A DNA stretch of 64,000 nt from CAUZFZ01 sp963579025 (GCA_963579025.1 CAUZFZ010000027.1:1-64000); one strand, 5' to 3'; shown: positions 25,442-34,875, counted from the first letter of the stretch. Translations and numbers: made by a program. Notes: a model not told the origin generated them from the letters alone.

Positions 25442-27424
25442 TTATCTGAAGATCTCGATCATGACATCCTCGGCCGGGATTCCCGGAGCTGCATTCGGGT
25501 TGCCCAGGTTCTTCTTGCGCTGACCGAGCTTGATGTATAAATCCATTGGAATGTGGACACGATATTGTTCGTCGTCCTCAATCGAGTCGAGCGCAACATC
25601 AGGGACGCTCTGCAATTCCTGATTCGTTCCCCAGCGATTCCAGATCTGCTTGAGTTCGGCGCCAGAGACACTGCCAATCGTGGTGTCATAGTGACGATGC
25701 TGAGTGCGGTAATCCGCCTCGGTGTAGAACTCTGGATTATAGCCTTCCAGATCGTTGAAATCGGCTCCCCACATGCCTTTGTCCGCAGGCCCCCACCAGA
25801 GTGCGAAGTCGGCGTTTGATTTCGCTTTCATGAGTTTCATGTAGATGATCGCGAGGTTCGCCCGGGCCGCGAAACGGGCTGGAATCGGTTTGTCGGCGTC
25901 TGGAAACCTGATCCAGTTCCAGTATTTGTCGAACTGCATTTGACGGGCAATTTGATGTTTCGTGTTTTGCACTAACAGGTCCGGCTGACTTACGCGGTCG
26001 AAGCCATCCGAGCCGCCGAGGAACCTCTGCGGCGATGCGGTGAAACGGGCGAGCTCCGCCGCATCGGTGAACGGTGCGAGTAAATACACGAGGCGTTTGG
26101 GGTGATTCGGATTCGGGTGGAGCATGCTCAACACCTGATTCTCCAGCGGCAGCTTCGACCTTCCACCAGCCACCAGTGTGCCATTCTGAATCTCGATGGG
26201 AAGCTTGGGCAGAATTGCCTGGCTGATGCTGTTTTCCTCGGGTGTTCCGACCAGAATCAGGTTGGATGTCGACTGTTGCTCGGAAGTGAGATCGGCATCG
26301 GCCACCACGGGAAACGCCCCTGGCATCGTCGAATAATCGGTACCGCCGTATTTCGCGAGTTTCTGTGCAGCGGCTCTCAGTCGATTGGTTCGATCGCCTG
26401 CCGTTCCGTAGACAATGAGCAGCGGCTCACCCTGATACAGATTTGAGGCGGCGCCAGATTCGTAGGCGCGTACAGACAGTTCCGGCAACTTGTCCACAAT
26501 TCTCCAGCGGCCAAACTTAAACTTGTAATTCGCGCTGGCTGCCAGACGAGTGTCACCAATCTGAACGGTCGTGATGTTCGGCAGGACATCGAGGGCTAAC
26601 GAAAACGCGGTGATATTCTTCGGACGGACTAACACAGCCCCGTCGTTGATCGAGGCCTCGACGAATGCACGCTGGTGCGGATCGTCAAACTCGCGAATCG
26701 TGAGCCAGTAGGAACGCCCCAGCGACAGTGCTTCACAGTCGTGCGTGATCGAGGGCGGGACGGCGTTACGCTTTTGTTCAAAGAGCCAGGTCATGAGCGG
26801 CACGTGCGATCCGGGCACGGAATGACCGGCCGCGTATTCCTTGAGAATCACCGGGCAGCCCAACGCCTTCATTCGCTGAGCTTGAACGCGTGCGTTGCAG
26901 ATCGACGAAGTCCAGTCCCTGTCTCCGTGGTGAAACGCGACAGGAAGGTTCTTGAAATTGGCGAGTGGGTAGTTGTTCCCTGCCGCCACCAGTGGAAGTA
27001 CGGCGGCGAACTGGTCCGGAAAACAGGAAGCAAGGTGCATCGCTCCACTGCCGCCAGCGGACGAGCCTATGAGATAAACACGGTCCCGATCGATTGGATA
27101 ATTCTTGATCATCACGCCGACGACCTGCATCGCGTCGTAAGTCGAGATGGCGCGGTAGCCCCAGATGCGGGTACGCGTCGGGTTGGCCTGAAAGAATGGA
27201 AACTGTTCGCTCGGTCCAACCCGGAGACCTCCGCTGAGGGCGATGAGCAATGGGTATGTTTCCCTGCCTTCGACCTGAGGGGGCGTCTGGACCGCAAATG
27301 AGACGCGCCTGCCTTCTGCCTGGCTTTCGTAGCTTTCGCTGAATCTGGAATTCCAACGAACCTCGGTATCGGCAGCATGAACCAGGCTGGCCGACGAGAT
27401 CAGGATGGTCAGTAAGAGTTTCAT
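25442..27424 (-). CDS. Secreted alpha/beta hydrolase (esterase/peptidase-like)
   Basis: A 660-residue protein starting at ATG 27424 with signal peptide MKLLLTILISSASLVHA. The frame is open 30 codons further, but without signal character. The N-terminal half is an alpha/beta hydrolase of the esterase/PHB-depolymerase/prolyl-oligopeptidase kind: YPLLIALSGGLRVGPSEQFP, RVYLIGSSAGGSGAMHLASC with nucleophile Ser in GxSxGG, VAFHHGDRDWT with the Asp, and KEYAAGHSVPGSHVPLMTWL with the His. The second half (from about residue 240) is unrecognised, with a Rossmann-like stretch (ASNLYQGEPLLIVYGTAGDR) and a C-terminal helical part ending in GIPAEDVMIEIFR. A secreted ester or peptide hydrolase is the best guess. 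Confidence 0.85.
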   Translation of the reverse strand: MKLLLTILISSASLVHAADTEVRWNSRFSESYESQAEGRRVSFAVQTPPQVEGRETYPLLIALSGGLRVGPSEQFPFFQANPTRTRIWGYRAISTYDAMQVVGVMIKNYPIDRDRVYLIGSSAGGSGAMHLASCFPDQFAAVLPLVAAGNNYPLANFKNLPVAFHHGDRDWTSSICNARVQAQRMKALGCPVILKEYAAGHSVPGSHVPLMTWLFEQKRNAVPPSITHDCEALSLGRSYWLTIREFDDPHQRAFVEASINDGAVLVRPKNITAFSLALDVLPNITTVQIGDTRLAASANYKFKFGRWRIVDKLPELSVRAYESGAASNLYQGEPLLIVYGTAGDRTNRLRAAAQKLAKYGGTDYSTMPGAFPVVADADLTSEQQSTSNLILVGTPEENSISQAILPKLPIEIQNGTLVAGGRSKLPLENQVLSMLHPNPNHPKRLVYLLAPFTDAAELARFTASPQRFLGGSDGFDRVSQPDLLVQNTKHQIARQMQFDKYWNWIRFPDADKPIPARFAARANLAIIYMKLMKAKSNADFALWWGPADKGMWGADFNDLEGYNPEFYTEADYRTQHRHYDTTIGSVSGAELKQIWNRWGTNQELQSVPDVALDSIEDDEQYRVHIPMDLYIKLGQRKKNLGNPNAAPGIPAEDVMIEIFR

Positions 27425-27560
27425 AGGGGAGTCGTCCGGGAAAGAGACAGTTGCTTTCTTGCCGTTCGTCCGCCGTTCCGCGTCAATCGGTCGCTTGGGC
27501 CGACTGTACCGCAATCAACAAATTCCTGGGACGGCTCGATGGTCCCGGCGGATGCGAAAA

Positions 27561-28373
27561 CTACGGCCGACGACGGTTACGGCGTTCACGCACCTGCCGC
27601 TTGACGACACCACGTATATCACGGTGCGGCCAGTCCACGAACTCGCTGCGAAGGTAGACGCGAGCTTCCGGCTCGGACAGACGTCGCCATCCAAGTGTGC
27701 CGAGAATCGCCTGCGTCAACTGGTAGACGATAATCAGAATCACTCCCAGAGTGATTGGTCTGACGGCCCACTCAAACAGCAGCAATTCATCTCGCGTCGT
27801 TGGATCAAGTGGCAGGAGTGAAAGCAGATACGCCGCCGCCAGAACGGAAATGATTGCTCGCACCAGCCCGGTCAGACCTTCCATGGTGGAAAACGTATTT
27901 CCGCGGCGTGTCGGCATAACCGCGTTCTGCTCCTCACTCGTGTCTGAGCGAAGGCGGCGAATGACCGTCCGGATCAGGCTGAACATCGTCGAATCCGGCG
28001 CGACCATCGGCGACGTCAGACTCACCAACCGGCTGCCGGCAATCAGCATGACCAGCACACCAACACCGAATATCAGCTCACCGCCGGACAGCTCGCTGAC
28101 GTAGCGCGTCGGTTCGGAGAAGCTCAGCTTCACTTGCAACAGCAGGAAAAGTGCGGCGACCATCCAAAGTCGTAGCAGCACCAGGCCAATCAACCCCGCC
28201 AGAAAAACCCACACAAGTCGTTTGTCGCCTGATCCTGTGAATTGAGGCATCACGATCAGGATGGAAACAAGCAGCGCAGCTAGATATGTACCGGCCGCCG
28301 GGATGCCGTGCTTCGGGTCTGGAAAGAACTGCTTCGTGAGACGATCAATGGATGCTTCCAGGTTGTTCATCAT
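27561..28373 (-). CDS. Membrane protein at the end of the MoxR/DUF58 operon
   Basis: A 270-residue protein with four to six hydrophobic segments (GTYLAALLVSILIVMPQF, LVWVFLAGLIGLVLLRLWMV, LIFGVGVLVMLIAGSRLV, AIISVLAAAYLLSLLPLDP, LGVILIIVYQLTQAILGTLG) and a basic cytoplasmic C-terminus (VKRQVRERRNRRRP). Its ATG overlaps the TGA of the DUF58 gene by four bases, so it is translationally coupled and last in the operon. The family is not recognised; in similar loci a transglutaminase or membrane protein takes this place. Confidence 0.78.
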   Translation of the reverse strand: MMNNLEASIDRLTKQFFPDPKHGIPAAGTYLAALLVSILIVMPQFTGSGDKRLVWVFLAGLIGLVLLRLWMVAALFLLLQVKLSFSEPTRYVSELSGGELIFGVGVLVMLIAGSRLVSLTSPMVAPDSTMFSLIRTVIRRLRSDTSEEQNAVMPTRRGNTFSTMEGLTGLVRAIISVLAAAYLLSLLPLDPTTRDELLLFEWAVRPITLGVILIIVYQLTQAILGTLGWRRLSEPEARVYLRSEFVDWPHRDIRGVVKRQVRERRNRRRP

Positions 28374-30190
28374 CGCCTCCCCGCTGCAGTGCTGCGTCCG
28401 TTGCGGGCGAGTTCCGCCTGTGTCAGCACAAGCCGCACGGATTCCCGATCTGCCGAGAATGCCACCGCGGCACCGAGACGTCGTAGCTCGCGCTTCAGGC
28501 GATCTGCGGCGGCCGTCAGCCGAAGCTGTTCGGCATATCTGATCTGATCTTCCATGCTGGTCAGCTCGGGCGGCTCATCACCGGCTCGCAGAAGCTCGTA
28601 CCCGCCTGGCAGTGGGCAAATTACGACAACGCGATGATGTCGCGCCCGAGCGATTCGAATTGCATTCGTCAGCCGACCGAGCGGACCTAGTCGACCGAGT
28701 GGCCCGTCGAAGTCGACAAGGTCCAGCAGCAGGACATACAGCTCGTTGTCACGGCCCACCGAAACGGCCCGCGTGAGCGCGATCGCGAGCGTCTCGAATT
28801 TGGCATGCCAGTTATGCAGTTCGCGCCGGCGGCGATCGACCAGCGGCGAAGTCCAGGCGAACCCGGCGTCCGTCAACAACCGCTGCAGGCACGACGCCAT
28901 CAGGTTGTCATCGTGGACCAGTCGAATCGCGGCATCGACGGGCAGTGGATAAAGCTCACTGAGAGCGGTTGCCAGCAGACTTCGACGGCGACGTTCGGCG
29001 CGCCGTTGCGGACGGATTGGAAACCACGTGAACGGCGGACGATTGACACGACTTTCCATCAGCTCGGGCCACAGTCTGTTACACACGGTCCATGCGTGAT
29101 TCATCAGTTCGGGAGTCAGGCGGCAGGGCGGTGGAGTCGGACGGGTCCCTCGCAAATCGCGGACGTGGCCGATGTCGTGGAACAACGGATTGAGGCCATC
29201 GACTCCGCGCACGAACGGATCGTTGCCGGTGGTCGCAAAGTCCGAGAGCTCCTCGAGAATCCGAAAGAATTGCCGCTCACCCAGCCCAGGCCGAATGCTG
29301 CGAGTGCCGGCGTCGTCGAACAGCTCAAGCCCGGCAGGATCACGCACGGACATCGCGGACTTCGCGATCGTCGCAGCCAGAAACATCAACTGATCAAGTG
29401 GGCGTTGACCGAAATGTCCAAGACGTGTTCCGTACGAGCCGTCGACAAAAAGCAGCGTACGAACCGGCACATCGGTCTCGTACTGCCGAGTCATCAGGCA
29501 CCCGCGTTTAGCCGAGACTTTCCAGGCGATTGACTTGGGCGGGTCACCGGGAACGTACTCGCGCAGTTCCAGCAATTCGGAACCCATGCCAGCACGCTGC
29601 AGGCGATGGATACCCGGCGGCGGCATCGCGTTGAACCGTTTAACGGTGGGGTATCCAGTCTCAACGTCAACACACGTCGGAAGGACGCGAAACGACTGTC
29701 TGGCTGGTAGAAAACGGCGGGCAATGAACAGGCCATGCAGGTCACAAATCCGAGCACTCACGCCCGGCAGAATCACTTGACCGGCAGCTCGCGCATGCGC
29801 TTTGTACGAGAACCGAATGGGGACATTGCCCGAAACGCTGGCCTCCAACACGTGTTCCTCGCCCGTGACGGCCATGTTCTCGGGCAGGGCGTCTTCAAAA
29901 CGCACCAACGGAATGCGTACGGCCTTACGAGCGACAATGCGAATTGACATGGAAACAGGGCGGCCGGCCCACAGCGTTCCCGTGACGGAAGTGGATCCGT
30001 TGACAGTTCGTTCGCACGCCAGATGTCGGAATTGCAGTTCGAGCCGTACGCGAAACAGGCACCATTCAATGAACAGCCAGATCATGACGGACAGCGAAAT
30101 CAGCGCAAGCACTTCCTGGCGGCGGAGCAGGCCGACAACCGTGCCCGCGACCGCAAACAGAATCAACCAGCGCGCGCGATTTGTCAGCAT
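28370..30190 (-). CDS. DUF58 domain protein
   Basis: A 606-residue protein; ATG 30190 (MLTNRARWLILFAVAGTVVG) is preferred over the upstream start at 30223 because it places two hydrophobic helices at the N-terminus. After an immunoglobulin-like periplasmic segment comes the DUF58 core with its signature ELLELREYVPGDPPKSIAWK followed by VSAKRGCLMTRQYE, and a von Willebrand A-like fold (RTLLFVDGSYGTRLGHFGQR). A C-terminal part around LLDLVDFDGPLGRLGPLG is also vWA-like. DUF58 proteins pair with MoxR ATPases, encoded directly upstream. The usual role is assembly or activation of partner complexes at the membrane. Confidence 0.9.
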   Translation of the reverse strand: MLTNRARWLILFAVAGTVVGLLRRQEVLALISLSVMIWLFIEWCLFRVRLELQFRHLACERTVNGSTSVTGTLWAGRPVSMSIRIVARKAVRIPLVRFEDALPENMAVTGEEHVLEASVSGNVPIRFSYKAHARAAGQVILPGVSARICDLHGLFIARRFLPARQSFRVLPTCVDVETGYPTVKRFNAMPPPGIHRLQRAGMGSELLELREYVPGDPPKSIAWKVSAKRGCLMTRQYETDVPVRTLLFVDGSYGTRLGHFGQRPLDQLMFLAATIAKSAMSVRDPAGLELFDDAGTRSIRPGLGERQFFRILEELSDFATTGNDPFVRGVDGLNPLFHDIGHVRDLRGTRPTPPPCRLTPELMNHAWTVCNRLWPELMESRVNRPPFTWFPIRPQRRAERRRRSLLATALSELYPLPVDAAIRLVHDDNLMASCLQRLLTDAGFAWTSPLVDRRRRELHNWHAKFETLAIALTRAVSVGRDNELYVLLLDLVDFDGPLGRLGPLGRLTNAIRIARARHHRVVVICPLPGGYELLRAGDEPPELTSMEDQIRYAEQLRLTAAADRLKRELRRLGAAVAFSADRESVRLVLTQAELARNGRSTAAGRR

Positions 30191-30197
30191 GTCGGGT

Positions 30198-30357
30198 CCA
30201 CGAAAAACACGAACGACACGCAAAGAAACCGAAGCGGCGGCGTGTTGATCCGATGCTCCATGTCCGTGCCCTCCCCGGAATTGAAAACTGTGTTCATTCG
30301 CAACTGATCAAGTCGGTGCCGCGCCTCTTGTTTTCGTGTGCTTCGTGCCTGTCGTGG
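30198..30357. repeat. 160 bp inverted-repeat element inside the operon
   Basis: Arms of 23 bases: CCACGAAAAACACGAACGAC (30198-30217, continuing ACG) and, inverted at 30335-30357, a sequence whose complement begins CCACGACAGGCACGAAGCAC; 18 of 23 positions match. It fills almost exactly the gap between the MoxR stop (30359) and the DUF58 start (30190). CCACGAAxxxCACGAA repeats are widespread intergenic sequences in environmental bacteria. It can form a large hairpin in the operon mRNA. Confidence 0.55.
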
Positions 30358-30358
30358 T

Positions 30359-31318
30359 TCAACTTCTCAGCACGGGCACAGACTGAATCACTTCGTCGAT
30401 GATGTCGGCGACCTGACGACCTTCCATCTCCGCTTCCGGCAGCATGATCAGTCGGTGACCGAGGACTGGCAGCGCGACAGCCTGAATGTCTTCGTGTGTC
30501 ATGTACGGAAGCCCTTGCAGCAATGCGTGAACCCGGGCCGCCTTCATCAGGAAAATCGCAGCACGCGGACTGCCGCCCAGAATAAGTTCGGGGTGTTCCC
30601 GGCTCTTGCGGATCAGGTCGACGATGTACTCCTGCAGCTCTCGCGAGCCGAACACAGAATCCACTCCCGCCTGAAGTTCGATGACTTCGTCCGCGGTACT
30701 GATCGGATCGGGTTCCTCGGGCGGTCGGCTGTGCAGATCGAGCATTGACACTTCGCCCTGCCGGTCTGGATAGCCGACTTCAATGCGAAACAGAAACCGG
30801 TCCAATTGCGCTTCCGGCAACCGATACACGCCCTCCTGCTCGATGGGATTCTGAGTCGCCATGACCATGAACGGTGCAGGCAGCGGCAGCGTCTGACCCT
30901 CGATGGTAACCTGACGCTCCTGCATGGCTTCCAGCAGAGCCGACTGCGTTCGCGCCGGCGCCCGATTCAATTCGTCGGCCAGCAGCATCTGGCAGAAGAT
31001 TGGCCCCTTGCGAAGTACGAATTCAGTCGTTTGCTGATCGAGAATCTGCGTACCGGTCACGTCGGTCGGCAGCAGATCGGGCGTGAATTGCACGCGCTGA
31101 TAGTCGATACCCAGCACACGCGAGAACGTGCGACACAGCGTCGTCTTGGCAGTCCCGGGAACACCTTCCAGCAAAGCATGTCCACCGGCCAGCAGTGCGG
31201 CCAGCAGTTGCTCAGTGACTCCGTCGAGACCGACGACCACCTGTCCGACTGCCGCCAGTGTTTCTTCCCGGAGTACGCGTATGCGCCTTGCCAGGTCATT
31301 GATGTCTGGTGATGACAC
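30359..31318 (-). CDS. MoxR family AAA+ ATPase
   Basis: A 319-residue AAA+ protein starting at GTG 31318; the start overlaps the end of the DUF4350-like gene by 23 bases. Walker A is ALLEGVPGTAKTTLCRTFSR, Walker B LLADELNRAPARTQSALLEA, and the sensor 1 region MVMATQNPIEQEGVYRLPEA; the C-terminal lid (GGSPRAAIFLMKAARVHALL) is typical of MoxR. MoxR ATPases act as chaperones that mature vWA/DUF58 partner proteins, here the product of the next gene. The protein is full length and cytoplasmic. Confidence 0.94.
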   Translation of the reverse strand: MSSPDINDLARRIRVLREETLAAVGQVVVGLDGVTEQLLAALLAGGHALLEGVPGTAKTTLCRTFSRVLGIDYQRVQFTPDLLPTDVTGTQILDQQTTEFVLRKGPIFCQMLLADELNRAPARTQSALLEAMQERQVTIEGQTLPLPAPFMVMATQNPIEQEGVYRLPEAQLDRFLFRIEVGYPDRQGEVSMLDLHSRPPEEPDPISTADEVIELQAGVDSVFGSRELQEYIVDLIRKSREHPELILGGSPRAAIFLMKAARVHALLQGLPYMTHEDIQAVALPVLGHRLIMLPEAEMEGRQVADIIDEVIQSVPVLRS

Positions 31319-32744
31319 TCAAGTCCTCAATCTTATTGCTGTGGATTCTCGGATGCGTCAATTGGCCTTGTTCGTGTAAATGTCGTATCCGCTCGATCTG
31401 CTTGACCACACGCCGAAACTGGCGTTTCGAAACCGGTCGCCGATCGACATTGGTCGCGATCTTCTCCAGGGAATGCAGGCCGGTCACCTTCAGACTTTTG
31501 GGCCACACAGACCAGTCCTTTGGATCGTCCGAGCCTGTCAGCCCGCGGAACAGGTCACGAGCCAGCTCGCGTAGCGGCCGCTGGAGATCGTTCGAATTGA
31601 CCAGATCGTCGACTCGTGTTGAAGCCGCCGCCACAACCGGGCGCGCGGCCGGTGATTCGAACCGTCGACCACGTTGCAGTAGCTGACGGATCACCCAGAA
31701 TCCAGCGATCAGGGCGACCGTTAGATAAAGCTGTTGATAAAGCTCGGGCGCCGGCATCTCACTGGCATGATTCGCGAGCACCTGATTGAAGACATTTTCA
31801 TCTTCCAGGCCCGTGATAAAGGTGTTGGCAAAAGTAATGATCGACTCCGGTGGAGTCTCGGCCAGGTCTTCAAGTGAAAACGGCGGAATGTCCTCTGGCG
31901 GGATGAGGGGCGGTGTTGACGGGGGAAGGGGAATTCCCGAGCGAACAACCAGTCCGTCCGACAGAAACAGCAACGTCCGTCGGCGATCGGAACACAACCA
32001 GTCCGTAGTATTGAGTGCCAGGATCGCGTTGTTCCCGTGCCACAGCATGCCGTTGATGAACAGGCTGTGATCGGCCGCAACCATCAATCGACCACGTCGC
32101 GAGTCATTAGTTCGCATCGTCGCGATGACGGGCGACTGTGTTCCTCCGTCACGGTAACGCGGCAGATAAGCCACGTTGGTCCAACGGCCACCTCGGTCCC
32201 ACGTCGTGCTGATTCGTCCGGTGCGGTTGCCGATTAGCTGATCCAGGTTCTTCGACAGGTCATGTGATCCGTTCAGGTTCTGGATGCGTGGACAGTCCAG
32301 AAATCCCTGGTAGGCGTCACGTTCATCCGACACCTCAATCGGACCCTTCCTGTCCATCGGCCCCTCCCTGACCATGAACAGGTCTGGTGCGAGGGTTTTC
32401 TTGTCGGTTGCAACCAGGACAGCGCCGCCACTCCGAAGAAACGATCGGATGTCCGACCAATCACCCTGATCGATCCAACTCAGGTCCCCGACCAGTACCA
32501 TGACCGTGTCTGACGGGGTGTGATTAAACACCTCGTCAAAGCTGCTGATTGAAGTCAGGCCTTTCTGTTCCAGCAGAAGCTGAAACAGGTGATAGCCGAA
32601 CTGCCAGTCGGCCGGCAGGCTCGATGCCGGCGGCGTTGTTTGAGCCCGGACCGGACCGGTCAGGGTCACGCACCAGAGCAATGCAGTCAGGAGCAACACG
32701 GTCAGCGTACGTGAGCCCTGGGTTCTGAAACGACGTCCGGTCAT
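31296..32744 (-). CDS. DUF4350-like membrane protein of the MoxR operon
   Basis: A 482-residue protein. ATG 32744 overlaps the preceding stop in an ATGA arrangement, which decides the start. It begins with a signal/anchor (SRTLTVLLLTALLWCVTLTG, cut near VRAQ). The DUF4350-type domain lies in residues about 50-290: VMVLVGDLSWIDQGDWSDIR, FLRSGGAVLVATDKKTL, and GRLMVAADHSLFINGMLWHG, NNAILALNTTDWLC. A transmembrane helix (LYLTVALIAGFWVIRQLL) and a basic cytoplasmic domain end the protein. DUF4350 resembles a GATase-like fold and is a standard member of MoxR/DUF58/DUF4129 loci. Confidence 0.85.
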   Translation of the reverse strand: MTGRRFRTQGSRTLTVLLLTALLWCVTLTGPVRAQTTPPASSLPADWQFGYHLFQLLLEQKGLTSISSFDEVFNHTPSDTVMVLVGDLSWIDQGDWSDIRSFLRSGGAVLVATDKKTLAPDLFMVREGPMDRKGPIEVSDERDAYQGFLDCPRIQNLNGSHDLSKNLDQLIGNRTGRISTTWDRGGRWTNVAYLPRYRDGGTQSPVIATMRTNDSRRGRLMVAADHSLFINGMLWHGNNAILALNTTDWLCSDRRRTLLFLSDGLVVRSGIPLPPSTPPLIPPEDIPPFSLEDLAETPPESIITFANTFITGLEDENVFNQVLANHASEMPAPELYQQLYLTVALIAGFWVIRQLLQRGRRFESPAARPVVAAASTRVDDLVNSNDLQRPLRELARDLFRGLTGSDDPKDWSVWPKSLKVTGLHSLEKIATNVDRRPVSKRQFRRVVKQIERIRHLHEQGQLTHPRIHSNKIEDLSVITRHQ

Positions 32745-34438
32745 GACTCTCCGAAACGTCTCAGGGCGCGGCGGGCGGAATCGAGTTGCTGTTCGGTGAA
32801 CTCCCGATCCTGAGGTGTATAACGGGCTTCTTCGTAGAGTCGGGCCAGAGTCTGGACCGCTTCGCTTTTCTCCGGACTGACGCGTGCGAGAACAATTGCG
32901 GCTCGGCGATGCGTCCACCACTCGTGCAGTGCTTCCGGACATCTGGCTGCCAGAGCATGAAAAGCCTGCACGACATCTCCACGATCGCGGAGGTGTCGCG
33001 GAATCTCCGGCAGTCTAGCTCGAACTGCCTGCCGATTGAGCGCTTCACGATTGCGATACAAACAGATCCCTGTCGTCAGAATGAGGCTCATCAGGACGAG
33101 TGCGATCAGCGGAAATGAACTGCCCGAGTCACTGTCGGCGGCGGAGGCAAGACGGTGCCCCCCGGAATTGCCGGCGTCGGAAATGTCGACCACCCAGTCG
33201 TTGGCCGAATCCGTCATTCGTCCAATCCCGCCAAAGAAGTCAGAGTCCGACGACGAAGTATCGTGCCGGGATTGAAAACGTTCCCTTTCACGGTTCTGCA
33301 GAAACTCATCCGTTCGCCCGGCCAGATCGCGAGCCGTCTCTTCAATGGCCCTCGCCAGCGCGGATCGAACTCCGGCATTTGATTGATCCGTTGCCCCGGA
33401 CGTCTCTTCCTCGATGTTCGTGCTGCGACTTTGGGCCCGTTGGGCAATGCGTCCCAGTTTCTGCCACACGTCAACTTCTGGTTCCTCAGGCTCCGGCGCA
33501 TCCTGACGCAGCCCGGTATCCGCTGGCTGTGGACGGCCGGTCGCTTGCTGTTGTTGATCGTCAGAAGGCTCCCAGAACCAGGGCTCGCGTTCTGGATTCT
33601 GTGAACCCGGCTGAGTGCCCGGCGTCGAACGCGGTTCAGGTCCTCGGTTCGGGGTCCGACCTGGACTGCCGCCGGGGTTCGACCCTGCCGGCCCCGTGAA
33701 CCTTCCAAGTCCCTCGATCATTCTGACAAGCTCGGCAATGCGTTGCTTTTGCGTCTCGGGATCAATCGCCTCTGGTCCGGTCGTCATTGTGCGTCCGGAC
33801 GAACTGCCCGGCTGCGTCGTCGGTGTACCGCCGGGAGTGGGGTTGGGAATCTCGCGGGGTTCTTGACCAGGTCCGGACGGCGGTCGTCCCGGCTGCGGCG
33901 ACGGGGGTGCAGTGCCCGCTTGGTTGGATTCCATCCACTGGCGGACCATGTCGTCGAACGGCTGCCCGGTCGATCGTGACAACCGCTCGATCATCGCCTG
34001 GAAATCCGGGTCCGACGGGTCGATGCCCCCGAACGCATCTGGGTCTCCGGGCCGAACAGGGCCGGTTCCTGGTTCTGTCGAGGGCGGCAGGGATTCGCGT
34101 AACTGCTGCGTCAGCATCTGCTGAAGGGCCTGCTGCACTCGTGGGTCCGCGATTCCAGGATTTGTCCCGGAGGCCGATCCTCCCGCCTCAGTCAGCATCC
34201 GCAGACGCGTCAGTAGCTGAGCCTGGGACTGCAGGTCCGCGAGGCCGTGGCCGCTGCTGTTCAGCAGACGGTGTGACGACCGGTCGGTCTGCGCCTGAAC
34301 CGCGTCCATGTGTGACGCTGTTGCAAGCGTCAGCCCGATCATCAGCACGCGGCCGGCAGCAGATGCCACACAGTGGGAAAACCGGGTCAACATGGACGCC
34401 GGGCCTTTCGGTCCGTCGGAATTATGGATATGGGACAC
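32741..34438 (-). CDS. DUF4129-like protein with long Pro/Gly-rich linker, first gene of the MoxR operon
   Basis: 565 residues from GTG 34438, or 550 from ATG 34393 (MLTRFSHCVASAAG, which begins a signal peptide and may be the true start). The signal is followed by helical residues (QSQAQLLTRLRMLTEAGG, QQALQQMLTQQLRESLPP), a roughly 170-residue Pro/Gly/Gln-rich low-complexity linker, then one transmembrane helix (FPLIALVLMSLILTTGICLY) and a cytoplasmic C-terminus that fits DUF4129: VVQAFHALAARCPEALHEWW, then LARLYEEARYTPQDREF. In transglutaminase-linked loci the same domain sits after a membrane helix. It starts the five-gene minus-strand operon and is coupled to the next gene by a four-base overlap. 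Confidence 0.8.
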   Translation of the reverse strand: MSHIHNSDGPKGPASMLTRFSHCVASAAGRVLMIGLTLATASHMDAVQAQTDRSSHRLLNSSGHGLADLQSQAQLLTRLRMLTEAGGSASGTNPGIADPRVQQALQQMLTQQLRESLPPSTEPGTGPVRPGDPDAFGGIDPSDPDFQAMIERLSRSTGQPFDDMVRQWMESNQAGTAPPSPQPGRPPSGPGQEPREIPNPTPGGTPTTQPGSSSGRTMTTGPEAIDPETQKQRIAELVRMIEGLGRFTGPAGSNPGGSPGRTPNRGPEPRSTPGTQPGSQNPEREPWFWEPSDDQQQQATGRPQPADTGLRQDAPEPEEPEVDVWQKLGRIAQRAQSRSTNIEEETSGATDQSNAGVRSALARAIEETARDLAGRTDEFLQNRERERFQSRHDTSSSDSDFFGGIGRMTDSANDWVVDISDAGNSGGHRLASAADSDSGSSFPLIALVLMSLILTTGICLYRNREALNRQAVRARLPEIPRHLRDRGDVVQAFHALAARCPEALHEWWTHRRAAIVLARVSPEKSEAVQTLARLYEEARYTPQDREFTEQQLDSARRALRRFGES

Positions 34439-34602
34439 GGCGTCTCCTGCGTGTGTGCAACAGATTCACAGAGAATGATGTCGCGAGACCAATAGCGGCG
34501 CCAAGGCGGCGACTGAGACGGGCACTCAGTTTCTGCCAGTTTCAGTAGTTCCAACTTTGGCTGTCCGCGAAAAGGGTGGCTGGGGTCGAGCGCTGTATGA
34601 AC

Positions 34603-34641
34603 CGGACACATGGGTAACAGTCGTTCGGACACATGGGTAAC
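34603..34641. repeat. Pair of 16 bp direct repeats, insertion-sequence-end-like
   Basis: CGGACACATGGGTAAC occurs at 34603-34618 and again at 34626-34641, 23 bases apart. Repeated CGGACAxATGGGTAAC blocks are found at the ends of some insertion sequences (IS481/IS21-like). No transposase is present within 2 kb, so at most this is a leftover end. The rest of the gap 34439-34699 shows nothing. Confidence 0.45.
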
Positions 34642-34699
34642 GGTCACGGGCTTGGCTCAGGCTAACTGCCAGGACGGCCAGAGTGACTGCTTTACCGAT

Positions 34700-34813
34700 T
34701 CAACGCCGTTCGGTGGGTGAGTGCATCGCGATGAGGGCCAGTACGAGCGTCGTCAGAACGACCGTGCTGATGATCACTGCCTCGTCGCTGCCTTTCTGTC
34801 GGTTGCTTCGCAT
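34700..34813 (-). CDS. Possible 37-residue single-pass membrane protein
   Basis: ATG 34813 to stop at 34700: MRSNRQKGSDEA, then a hydrophobic helix (VIISTVVLTTLVLALIAM) and HSPTERR. The positive N-terminus before a clean helix suggests an N-in anchor. It lies 62 bases downstream of the PLDc_N/zinc-ribbon gene, same strand. No family known; it could also be the end of a decayed longer gene, since the frame is open upstream to 35215. Confidence 0.4.
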   Translation of the reverse strand: MRSNRQKGSDEAVIISTVVLTTLVLALIAMHSPTERR

Positions 34814-34875
34814 GTTGCTGTACTTTGCGCAGAGTCTGTTGATTCCGATTTCTTGAACAGCCGGAAGCGGGATTC

